Shown here: positions 23,766 through 32,877 of the stretch, piece by piece
How the letters are laid out: the number at the start of each line of letters is the position of its first letter
How positions within the stretch are numbered: the stretch's first letter is position 1
Assembly: GCA_907164885.2 (NCBI GenBank)
Contig: OU015495.1
Span: 4,879,308 to 4,943,307 of the forward strand
Direction of reading: 5' to 3'
Length of the DNA: 64,000 bases
Origin: Dolomedes plantarius
Lineage: Eukaryota; Arthropoda; Arachnida; Araneae; Dolomedidae
The notes under the pieces: generated by a model
The model's input: the letters and a program-made list of their open reading frames with translations, nothing else
Databases searched by the model: none
What the model was told of the DNA's origin: nothing
Translations under genes and position numbers: made by a program

Positions 23766-23790
23766 GTGTATGTGTGTGTATGTGTCGAAT
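23668..23790. repeat. (TA)n then (TG)n microsatellite
   Basis: About 35 bp of TA-rich sequence followed by roughly 80 bp of TG repeats. The TA part continues the tract interrupted by the LTR element (left side at about 16016-16028). Confidence 0.95.
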
Positions 23791-23995
23791 TTGATTTCAC
23801 GCCCTTAGCTAGATCAGCAGTACCAATTAATATCCAGAATGTTGCAGTCGATGTCCCAACAATAATTCGCCTAGAATCCGAATACAGTACAGTTATTGTG
23901 GTAAGTGGAAATAAACAGTCCTTTTCATTTTAAGCACCTTATAGAGTTTCTATATACTCACTTCTACCCAGACTTGGGTGTATATAATTTGAAGT

Positions 23996-24373
23996 GGCAC
24001 TCTATTTGAATTTTATACAAACGCAGTTTATACATGAAACAATGTTTATTGAATTCGTTGCACATATAATTGGCTTTTACAGCAATAAGCATACGTACAC
24101 TTGTACGGAATATAAATACAGCTTTCAAGAACAATATATTTTCTATACTCACGAACAGTAAGTCAAACCAGCAGTACTGCCACGTAAACTTCTGGCCCGC
24201 TAAGCACTAGCGCAGGATAACACCTTTTCAACCTTAACAACCTCTTTTTTTATTAATGACGCTGCATGGTATTTATACTAAGCGCGTATGCCGAAATTAG
24301 CATATCTGAAGCAGTTTCTTTAATTCATTCAAAAGTTCGATTCTTGTGAATCGAATCTTGTGTATACCTTACA
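23996..24373 (-). repeat. 3' LTR of the gag-only element
   Basis: Runs from GGCACTCTATTTG to GTATACCTTACA in plus orientation; minus orientation starts TGTAAGGTATAC. It is identical by eye to 27104-27481. The outer (left) boundary is uncertain by about 20 bp because the two copies diverge after GTGCC. Confidence 0.88.
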
Positions 24374-24386
24374 CTGGCCTCCCTCG
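24374..24386 (-). promoter_or_regulatory. Polypurine tract of the gag-only element
   Basis: CGAGGGAGGCCAG on the minus strand, directly before the 3' LTR and preceded by a T-rich run. Confidence 0.65.
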
Positions 24387-24861
24387 AAAAAAAAATTAGG
24401 TAACTGAGGTCTGAACGGCTTCAGTTAACTAATTGAAAACGCGTGCTGGTCTGACTTTTTACACAATGGGTGGCAAAGCCAAAAAACCTTCCACACGTTG
24501 TGTGGGGGAAAAACGCCACTACCATTTTACAAAACTAACCCCGAAGGGTCCAGGTGACACCATCAAACAGTGGATTTGCAGAGTTGCGGATACTGGGCTG
24601 CCAACTGCGCCCTAAAATATCTATTTTAATTAAAAGTGACAACACAATTGCACAGCATGACATTTCTTGACTGTATCTGCTCTCCCCCAATTTATAATGT
24701 ACATGTGTTATTTTTTTTGTGAAGTTAGTACATTAGTGGTTAATTGGTATATTGTGCAGTATGTATTTTTTTCCTAGTCACTACATGTCCCCTTCAAAAA
24801 TTTATAAAACAACAGTATGTCTTTTTTTTTTTCAGTGGCTCACCCCTTCCCCTCAAAATGT
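24387..24861 (-). other. 3' untranslated part of the gag-only element
   Basis: No minus-strand coding potential. A 60-codon plus-strand frame (24433-24615) has no recognisable motif and is antisense to the element. Confidence 0.4.
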
Positions 24862-26259
24862 TTACACAGTATATATAATGGGGAATTTCAAACCAATTTG
24901 GTTCGGTTTTATTAAAGGGTGGGTGGTGAGAAAAAGATAATTGATACAAGACTTGTTCATGAATGCAGCAACTTCCTTGCACCAGTCTGTCCAATCCGTG
25001 GAACCTCTCTTGATGGTCGCAGTCCTAGTAAAGGGGTTCGTTGACCGTGTGGGCATCCTTCGTGCAGCAGGTCGTAGGTCCTGAGGCGCTGGTCCGGCTT
25101 GACGATGGACAGGAGGTCTCTTGGGAGGAGGCCAACCTTGCTGGGCGGCAGAAATCTTCCGTTTCCTGTACTTATGCAAAGGAACTTTAAAATTGTCATT
25201 CTTCCTTTTGATAACCTTGTGTACCTTATCAGCGACGCATTCATCCTTTGATGGAGTTTTTGTAGTGCACACTTTACCTTTCTTCGTACTTTTGCTTGTA
25301 TCGGTATTAGATTTTAATGCATATTCTATTTTGTCAAATTTATACGCCGCACCAACGTGTTTAGTTACTGGTTTTATCTCTCTACTTGTGTCATGTTTTT
25401 CAACAAACTGACTCTGTTTTTGGTATTGGTGCTTATGCGACTTCTTGTTTACCGCCTTAATTACTTCAGTATTTGCAGTTTTAATGCTGGAACCTGAAGG
25501 CGCTTTTTCACGTTTTTTATCCCCCTTAACTTTAGTTTTATCCTCTTTTGACGAAAAAGTCTCTTTGAAACTTGCGATATCAGAATCGTTATCATTTAAA
25601 TTCTTTAACACAGCTTCAGTTTTAGGAAGATTAAGCTTTTCGTACTGGTGCGTTTTAATGCAACCTGCGTCTATAACTTCCGAAGCATCAGCTAAACTAC
25701 TTACAGTATAACTCTGTGTCAACTTTTCCTCCTGACTCTCAGTATGGTTTTCATGTACATTATTTAAAACCATATTATCAACCTGGCCTACACAATCCTC
25801 ATTCGGATGGAAACTTGAAATAATATCATCATTACCTAGCGAGTTCCTACTATCGTTTAAAGAATTTTTATTGTCGTCAACTAATAAGTATTCACTAACT
25901 TCCGTAACGCATACTTCGTCATCTACTAAATTTCCTTCATTAACAGATGTGTGAATATCATCTAAAATATCAGGTATAGCATCAATAATATCAGGTATAG
26001 CATTAATAGAAGTGTCAGATAATTTATTTTCTAAACCACTAGCATTAGTATCGGCACTATTTTCAGAAATTTGTACTGGAATTACCTCATCATTCCAGCT
26101 AGACTCACTTTCTTTATAAGCCACAAAAATACCCTGACTTTCACTATTCTCAAAATAATGATTACTGCTCGGACAAAATAATACATTTGACCACACAGTT
26201 TCAACAGGTTGAACCATATCATGTGAATCAACTTGCCAGTGCAAGTAAGGTGCTTCCAT
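24862..26259 (-). CDS. C-terminal charged region of the element's Gag frame, unknown function
   Basis: 465 codons, same phase as the upstream Gag frame, separated from it by one TAA and 34 further open codons. Two thirds of the way from strongly acidic to strongly basic: residues 1-220 are rich in Asp, Glu, Asn and Ser with a short repeat (INAIPDIIDAIPDILDDI). Residues 240-370 are Lys-rich, with RKNDN and HKYRKRK. A Pro/Arg-rich stretch (PPPKRPPVHRQAGP) follows near 380-405, then TDWTDWCKE and a hydrophobic tail. No zinc knuckle, protease DTG or polymerase motif is seen. The basic part could bind RNA in place of a nucleocapsid; that is inference. Remaining open for 465 codons in a young element suggests it is translated, possibly by readthrough or from an internal start. 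Confidence 0.55.
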   Translation of the reverse strand: MEAPYLHWQVDSHDMVQPVETVWSNVLFCPSSNHYFENSESQGIFVAYKESESSWNDEVIPVQISENSADTNASGLENKLSDTSINAIPDIIDAIPDILDDIHTSVNEGNLVDDEVCVTEVSEYLLVDDNKNSLNDSRNSLGNDDIISSFHPNEDCVGQVDNMVLNNVHENHTESQEEKLTQSYTVSSLADASEVIDAGCIKTHQYEKLNLPKTEAVLKNLNDNDSDIASFKETFSSKEDKTKVKGDKKREKAPSGSSIKTANTEVIKAVNKKSHKHQYQKQSQFVEKHDTSREIKPVTKHVGAAYKFDKIEYALKSNTDTSKSTKKGKVCTTKTPSKDECVADKVHKVIKRKNDNFKVPLHKYRKRKISAAQQGWPPPKRPPVHRQAGPAPQDLRPAARRMPTRSTNPFTRTATIKRGSTDWTDWCKEVAAFMNKSCINYLFLTTHPLIKPNQIGLKFPIIYTV

Positions 26260-26361
26260 ATTATTTTCTTTAAGTGCACTAATTTCATTATAACGCCGTG
26301 CGCTTCTATTATTTTGCCTGCGGTACTGCTTACGCTGCTGGTTTGAAACTCGCGAAAAATT

Positions 26362-26952
26362 TTAGCGCGGCTGTATAAAACTTCTCGTACCTGAATGACG
26401 GTACGGGGTAGCGAAGAAATGCCTATTGTCATGTTTAGCTAAAGCTTGAAGGCGGGTAACCTTGCTTGTAATTGTTTGATTATCTAAAAAATCTTGAACA
26501 CTTGGCTTCAAACGTTGGATAACTATTTTTAAGATTACCGCTTCCGTTACCCCTTCTAAATATTCCTCACACTTGGAAATCTTTTCTGTAGCAAAATCTA
26601 ACGCAGACTGACCTTCACGTTGCCTTAGCGAATAAATTTCCGCTTCAATTTCACTTTGATTAAAGGTCTTTGGAAAAACGCTAAGAAACTGTTGCTTGAA
26701 TGACGAATAGTCAAAAATCAGATTACTGCTTTGCATACACGTGTACCACTGATATGCACTACCTCTTAAAGCGGCTAGAGCAATTTTAAGTTTATCCCCC
26801 TCTGGGGTGCATTGTTGCTGAAAGTAATGCTCAATTTTCTTTAGGAATTGGCTTGAGGGGCCGCCATTGAAGGTGGCTTCGAATGGCGCAAAATGCTGAA
26901 CCATAATTACCCGAGGAAAATTTCCAGCAGGATTTTGTTCTACAATACTCAT
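26362..26952 (-). CDS. Gag capsid-like protein of the young LTR element
   Basis: 196 codons from the ATG beside 26952 to a TAA at 26362-26364. The sequence has the helical Gag pattern of Ty3-type elements: a Pro-rich start, FNGGPSSQFLKKIEHYFQQQ, LKIALAALRGSAYQWY, FKQQFLSVFP and LRQREGQSALDFATE. The YQWY/W and FKQQF signatures are typical of the retrotransposon gag family. The protein would form particles that package element RNA. The frame continues in phase beyond the stop into 24862-26259, so the full ancestral product may be about 695 residues with a single stop at codon 197. The ATG lies about 120 bp after the primer-binding site, as expected for a first cistron. Confidence 0.8.
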   Translation of the reverse strand: MSIVEQNPAGNFPRVIMVQHFAPFEATFNGGPSSQFLKKIEHYFQQQCTPEGDKLKIALAALRGSAYQWYTCMQSSNLIFDYSSFKQQFLSVFPKTFNQSEIEAEIYSLRQREGQSALDFATEKISKCEEYLEGVTEAVILKIVIQRLKPSVQDFLDNQTITSKVTRLQALAKHDNRHFFATPYRHSGTRSFIQPR

Positions 26953-27073
26953 TTTTTAAATAGTATATAAGTACTTGCAACAATTTTATCAATATAAGTA
27001 CACAGTACACAGTTTTTAATTTGAATTATGTTGTTCGTTACAAATTTAACGCTAACTACCAGGGTATATATAA

Positions 27074-27085
27074 TTTCGGGCGCCA
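27074..27085 (-). promoter_or_regulatory. Primer-binding site TGGCGCCCGAAA
   Basis: Minus-strand sequence just inside the 5' LTR. TGGCGCCCGA is the classic complement of a tRNA-Lys 3' end in many retroelements. Confidence 0.75.
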
Positions 27086-27086
27086 G

Positions 27087-27481
27087 TATAGAGATTCTTA
27101 GGGGGCACTCTATTTGAATTTTATACAAACGCAGTTTATACATGAAACAATGTTTATTGAATTCGTTGCACATATAATTGGCTTTTACAGCAATAAGCAT
27201 ACGTACACTTGTACGGAATATAAATACAGCTTTCAAGAACAATATATTTTCTATACTCACGAACAGTAAGTCAAACCAGCAGTACTGCCACGTAAACTTC
27301 TGGCCCGCTAAGCACTAGCGCAGGATAACACCTTTTCAACCTTAACAACCTCTTTTTTTATTAATGACGCTGCATGGTATTTATACTAAGCGCGTATGCC
27401 GAAATTAGCATATCTGAAGCAGTTTCTTTAATTCATTCAAAAGTTCGATTCTTGTGAATCGAATCTTGTGTATACCTTACA
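27087..27481 (-). repeat. 5' LTR of the gag-only element
   Basis: TG start at 27481 on the minus strand; ends just before the primer-binding site. Contains the TATA-like and AATAAA signals. The terminal 17 bp next to the primer-binding site are not seen in the 3' LTR. Confidence 0.88.
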
Positions 27482-27552
27482 CTCTTTATAATTATCCAAG
27501 AAAAAACGCACTCAGCTCTAATATATTCCTTTAAATCATTATGCCATCCGAC

Positions 27553-27816
27553 CATAGGCGTAGCGTGCTTGTAACTTTGTATTTGGGGGGGGGGAGCACG
27601 AATTGAATTCAGTTAGGGCCCTCCAATGCACACAGTGGAATAAAAAGGAAATGGACAAGGAAAAAAAATATAAAAGGAAATAAAAGGAAAAGGAATCATC
27701 GTACCTTCCTTCTTCCTGGCAGTCCTTGAAATATGAAATATCTATTTTTCATTATAAAAATATTAATTTTTCATTTTATATATTCGCCCTTTCCCCTCTC
27801 CGACGCTACGCCTGTG
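27553..27816. mobile_element. hAT-type MITE, 264 bp
   Basis: Left end CATAGGCGTAGCG and reversed right end CACAGGCGTAGCG are inverted repeats differing at one base. They are bounded by an exact 8-bp duplication CATCCGAC (27545-27552 and 27817-27824). The inside has purine-rich AAAGGAAA runs and no coding potential. Confidence 0.85.
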
Positions 27817-28135
27817 CATCCGACCCCATTTCAATTCACAATCGATTCCCATACCCGTGACGTGACGGCACGCCCTGCTGCTCTGGAAGTCTACATGTCT
27901 CTGACTCTCATTCTTTGTTCCCAAGCACTCTAAGAATAAAATCTGCTTAGCTTTGCATCGAATGTTCCACATCCTTCCATTTGTAGAGTCATCAGAAAAA
28001 ATCCCGCATCGTTTCTACTTAATACCTACTCAATTCTGTTAATAGCTTTGTATTCCACTCGAATTCTCCAAGGCCAAAATCTGTGATATTAGATTTTATA
28101 GACAAGTGCTGTCACCTGTTGATCCCGAAACACAC

Positions 28136-28309
28136 AAATCTTCATTCTTTGCTCAAATTCATATTTTTATCTGCACAATCTCTATTTTCAGTATTTCCAT
28201 CCTCTTCTCTTCAGGAAAACTTAAATCTTCATTCTTTGCTCAAATTCATATTTTTATCTGCACAATCTCTATTTTCAGTATTTCCATCCTCTTCTCTTCA
28301 AGAAAACTT
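28136..28309 (+). repeat. Tandem duplication, 87-bp unit, two copies
   Basis: AAATCTTCATTCTTTGCTC starts at 28136 and again at 28223; the two units differ at about one position (CAGGAAA versus CAAGAAA). The period is a multiple of three, so overlapping frames stay open, but no gene is supported. Confidence 0.92.
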
Positions 28310-28357
28310 CTCTTTTTGTTCTCTTAATTATCCTAACTTTTTCAAGACCATACATAT

Positions 28358-29470
28358 TGTAACGTGAATTTTATTGTTACAGTTTTCTTATTAATTGCAC
28401 CTACTTTAAATGCGAGTAATTATTAATTTAAAGGATGTAAGCACCTTAATGTTTGTAATGTTAATATTAATCTTAGGATCTTTCGCTATAAGCATTTTAG
28501 CGTAATTCATGTATCGCCCCTCTTTTACGTGGGAGGTCTAAAATGGTATATCTTTACTCCAGTACTAGCTATTGATAGCATCCGCTATTTTGTTCAGCAA
28601 TGTATTTCTTTTCCAAGAACCCAATTTAAAAGTAGTTTCATTTATTTGAAACTGCAATTTACTCGTACAGATAATTGGATGTTTTATGGCTTGTGCCGTC
28701 CTGTTAAAAAGGACCGGACGTTTTCCATCCAGGGGTCGTAGAAATTGCTTTTTAATTGGCATAAGGTACAATAGCGCGGACACTCTCTATCTATTTCCCA
28801 GACTTTAATCCTCGACATTTGTTGGCGACCCCCATCCGTCCCCGTGAGAAATTCTTAAAAATTCTCCTCCTGGCCCAGAGCGAGTTTCGCCAATCATATT
28901 CGGCGCCACTTCACGTCACTCTTGGCTAAGTCGAATCAGCGGCCGGCCCACTCTTTTCGCTCCTACTTGGCTATATTTTTTGGCGGTGAATCCCCGTTTT
29001 TCTAGCTACAAAGGTTTGTTCTTTACAGCGGTTTACCCATGAGTTCCGATTCTACTCGTCGCGGCACCGCTAGGCTTTCTCCGTAGTTGGCGATACTTTA
29101 GTTTAAATGAAGTTAATACAACCCTAGCCTGTGTTGCGCCTTGTCCAGAATGAAAAGAAATTACTCAGTCAGATTTATAGATAGAGCTACATTTTTTGAT
29201 AGCTAGCTGCTTCCCTCTTTTATGCTTAAGCACCCCCTTCAGTTCGGCTTGCCGACTGTTGGGGGGAGCTAATCTTCGTGATATTTTTGCATTCATTTAT
29301 TCATTTACTACTGTTAGCATTGACCGGAGTGGTCATCATGTTTAAGCTCATGTTAAGTAGAGCATTCCACTGTGTATATAGCTTATTATAGCCCTTCTTT
29401 TTTTGTATTCAAGATTTAGTCAACGATCGTCACTATAAATAAAATTAGATTTTTTTTTGTAACCAAGTCT
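28358..29470 (+). mobile_element. Solo-LTR-like repeat, copy R1
   Basis: Diverged homologue of 36770-37860 on the same strand. Shared blocks in order are GTGGGAGGTCT, CCTGTTAAAAAGGACCGGA followed by TTTTCCAT, CCAATCA-TTGGCGCC-CACGTCA, CCTACTTGGC, TTGGCGGTGAATC, GGGGGGAGCTA and a final AATAAA. It starts TGTAACGTGAA. The CCAAT motifs, late polyadenylation signal and absence of coding make a solo LTR the best reading; exact ends and target duplication were not established. Confidence 0.5.
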
Positions 29471-29872
29471 TATTCATTTTATGAAATACTACTAGAAAGT
29501 TGACAGTGGAGAATCTGGGTATTTGCGGTTTACATACACAAGGATTCGACGATCCGGTCTGTAGGCATTGGTTGCCGAATGGTGTCTTCTAACTTCGCTA
29601 CAGGTTCTTACTTCCGATCTCCAGCTTTGCAGCGTCACAGAACTACATAGTACCTTCCAGAGTTCTGTATAATGAATGAGAACTTTCTTAGTCCCTAGAA
29701 CTGTTCCGTCTTCCCTCTGCTCATACATTTTTTTAGACACTAAGACTGTAAGAACTTGTGTTCATTTAACCTAAGTTTCCACGCCACCGAAGCGTTCCGA
29801 ATTCATCATTATTCCACCGACTTCTAATCCCTTCAGTACTAATTCATCAGTATAGATCTCTTCAGTATACAT

Positions 29873-29873
<1 letters not shown>
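29471..29873. other. Unclassified sequence
   Basis: Moderate GC content. An 82-codon minus-strand frame (29492-29740) has no recognisable motif. Confidence 0.3.

Positions 29874-29951
<78 letters not shown>
29874..29951. repeat. (CA)n(TA)n microsatellite
   Basis: CACACA run followed by a pure TA run that supplies the target TA of the adjoining Tc1 element. Confidence 0.95.
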
Positions 29952-29952
<1 letters not shown>

Positions 29953-31526
29953 TGCCCTCCAAAGGTTAAGGTACAACATGTTTTTTAAGTCTAATTCAAA
30001 AATAAATGAGCAGAGATTCAAGAAATTTTTACGAAATGTGCACTAAACAGTTCTTTATTAAACACGACAAAGAAATTTACACAATTTACATAATTTACAT
30101 GAGTTACAGCAAAAAAAAAGCACTCTTCGCAGAAAACTCCATTATTTGAGAAAACAGTACATCACAGTTATATGAGGAAAAATGTCATGGTAACCTTAAA
30201 AAATGGTTTCTAATAAGGAATATATCCCCCCCTAGCTGTAATGCATTGTTGGCACCGAATTTTCATGCTGCCAATTAAGTTGTCGGACACCGAAATGAGA
30301 AGCAAAGACCAGACACGGAGTAAACCTTGTTCCAGCTTATGTAACGACCTTGGAGGAGAACTTAAAGCATCAACGTGTCTTCCAAGGTATTTCCAAACAT
30401 TCTCTATCGGATTCAGGTCTGGAGATTGAGTTGGGTATTCCATTCGCTCCAAACCGTTACTCTCAAGATAATCCTCTACAAGCACAGCTCGGTGAGGTTT
30501 TGCATTTTCATCCATTAGAAGGAATTCGTTGCCAATAACAGCGGCATATGGTCGGACATATTGATCAAGGATCTCGTCCCGATATTTTACACCAGTCCGA
30601 GTTCCTCTATAGAACACATGCCGGTCAGTGTGACCACCGAGAAAGATTCCTGTCGAAACCATGATTCCACCACCTCTGTAACTTTCAGCAAAGTTGGATT
30701 CATTGTATCTAGTGCCTTGTTCCCTCCAGATCAGCAGACACCCTGAATCGCTCTCTAGTGTGAACCTGTACTCATCTGTGAAGAGTATAGAAGTCCATTG
30801 CTGTCTGGTCCAGGAAACGTGTTCTCTTGCCCAACATAAATGGGAACTCCTCTGTCGTCGGTTAAGTGGGAGATACACAACTGTTCGTCTTTCATAGAGA
30901 CCACAATGTGAAGGTGCCTTCGCACCGTAGTAGCGGATATTCTTGTCCCTGAAGCCATAAAATGATCTCAAACAAGCTGAGGCACAGTAATTATTTTCCT
31001 TCTTCGGGCCGAAAGCGCTAGAAAGCGATCTCCCGCAGGTGTTGTAACTCGGGGCCGGCCTGAAACATGTCTTCTAGACACAGAATATTCTGATGTGAAC
31101 TGATTCCACATTCGTTAGACCACACTTCGAGACACGTTTAGACGTCTAGCAGCATCAGCTTGTGACAATCCCATTTCCATCCATTCGATCGCCCTCCAAC
31201 TTAATGAATAGGGTAAACGACTTCTTCGAGATATTGGTAGACTCTCCCGGGTACTGTCAACGAAATTGTTAACAAAAATCGATAATAAACAATCACGCAC
31301 ACTACTTACACACAAAGTCAGGAGAGTTGGTTTTTTCCACATTTTCTCTTACTCTTACATAAGTGACAATTATTCAAAATAAAAGTGGTGACCAAGATTT
31401 TTTTGCATAAGCTTTCTTAAAATTCAATACTATCATTCATATACACTATGGATTTTATTGTTACTGACTTTATTTTAAGTCTGAGCTTCGAAACACATGT
31501 TGTACCTTAACTTTTGGAGGGAAGTG
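29952..31526 (-). mobile_element. Tc1-like transposon 2, inactive
   Basis: Left end CTGCCCTCCAAAGGTTAAGG (continuing GTACAACATGT) and reversed right end CACTTCCCTCCAAAAGTTAA (continuing GGTACAACATGTG) are inverted repeats, with TA on each side (29950-29951 and 31527-31528). The left end has lost about two bases. Both sides are (TA)n DNA. The enclosed transposase is on the minus strand and broken. Confidence 0.85.
30210..31342 (-). pseudogene. Tc1-like transposase with frameshift, stops and a replaced catalytic Asp
   Basis: The N-terminal DNA-binding part lies in 31115-31342 (AIEWMEMGLSQADAARRLNV). It continues past a TAA at 31115 through GRPRVTTPAGDR and a second stop to SGTRISATTVRRHLHIV, then shifts frame near 30905. 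The catalytic frame 30210-30971 has ILFTDEYRF (first Asp), LMDENAKPHRA and SPDLNPIENVWKYLGRHV (Glu). At the second catalytic position the expected Asp before Asn-Ala is Glu, so the enzyme would be inactive even without the other lesions. The C-terminus ARGGYIPY is typical of the family. Confidence 0.85.
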
Positions 31527-31528
31527 TA

Positions 31529-32877
31529 TATATATAAATGTAAACGTGAATATACTCAGAATACGTATACACTAGCACTGTAGAAGATCCTTCTTTTCTA
31601 TGTTTTGTACTACAAATTCTGAGGGTAACAAAAAACCATAGTTGTATGTATAGGTTTTAATGGTGTTAATGGTGAGTTAATGCAGTTTAAGTTCAATTAA
31701 TGGTGCAATTCAGTTCAGTGGTTACTGCAGTTAATGGTGAGAGACTTTCACTAGCAGTTTATCTTTTTTAGAATTTTTTTTAGTTGATGATAAAGAACAG
31801 AATTTTTAATGCCATTTCACTTTTCAATGATTAAATTTCTTTTCTCACAGTACTCCCCTTTTTTAATTACACCGAGGGGTGGGTGGGCAAAACACCAACT
31901 ATCCACTTTTATGAGGCTCCACAGTATTCAGTGCAAATCCATAGATTTTGGTCAGACGTCCATATTTCCAGCGTAGTAACCACCTTCCATTGAGTGAATT
32001 CAAGGACTTGTTTACGAGTTATTAAACTACGTCACTATCTTTTGATCACTGAAAATGCAGGCTGCATATCCTTTTCTCGGTTTTTCCGTTATACTGTTAT
32101 TATATTACCGGCACCCAAACTCTCGATACTTCACGGATAATTTTACGGAGTTTTTTTAACAATGTAAAACTAAATCAATGATGATTGATGTTCATTGAAA
32201 ATTGCTTTCCCTTTTACGTAACTTTTGTAGAAATTTATTCTGCATGATTTTTTACTCAAAGAGAGACACGTAAAATAGATAAATATTCATGATAACAACT
32301 AACAAAGGCTTCTTGATACTTTTATATCAGTTTACTATGACTGATATTAACATCAGCTAACAAGTAAGAATAAGGATTGTTGTTATCTCTTTTGAAAGGA
32401 CTTATAACATAAAAAAAATGTCATATATTACACAGAATAGCACGCTTATGAAAATGAATTAAATGCGAGATTTTTAGTGTAAGGTACAGAATGACACAAC
32501 TGAAGAAATAGCATGCATTTTAGGAAATTAATACGAGGTACGCAATGATACGGGAGTCCTTTCATGCTTAAAAAGAAAAAAAATAGAAATTCTAGGGGCG
32601 ACTTTGAGTCAAAAAACATGTTTTATAAGTAAACCTCTAGCCATTAACGAGTTAGCTTACAGTTAGTCACTCTGGGTTATTGAAACTGTAAATACTGAGG
32701 TCTGTTTGAATTGCTTTTATACATAGTGAAGTGTTTATTTTAATTTTTCATGTACGTGTCTTCAGAATGCATGTTTCAGTACAAGGTTTCAGAATAAGTT
32801 TTATAATATATTCAAAATGTTTTCCAGAAACGTATAATCAAACATTTTTTCTTCTTCAAAATAATTTGAAATGAGTC
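31529..32877. other. Upstream region of the first receptor gene
   Basis: No coding feature. A short purine/TTAATGGTG-repeated patch lies at about 31660-31740. No promoter is identifiable with confidence. Confidence 0.4.

Larger units (their letters stand above)
23996..27481 (-). mobile_element. Young gag-only LTR retrotransposon
   Basis: Two direct LTRs of about 380-395 bp flank a 2.7-kb internal region. On the minus strand the 5' LTR (right) has a TATA-like AGTATAAATA and AATAAA near its end. Next come a primer-binding site TGGCGCCCGAAA, a Gag frame, a 465-codon frame in the same phase, and a polypurine tract CGAGGGAGGCCAG beside the 3' LTR. No protease, reverse transcriptase or integrase motif is present and there is no room for them. 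The LTRs show no difference over their shared length by eye, so the insertion is recent. It must be mobilised by another element's enzymes. Confidence 0.85.

Noticed and set aside
23706..23800. Cys/Val-repeat open frame across the (TG)n tract
   Set aside because: Translation of a microsatellite; the same applies to the Tyr/Ile frames at 29771-30021, 45046-45352, 49058-49387 and 51684-51899.
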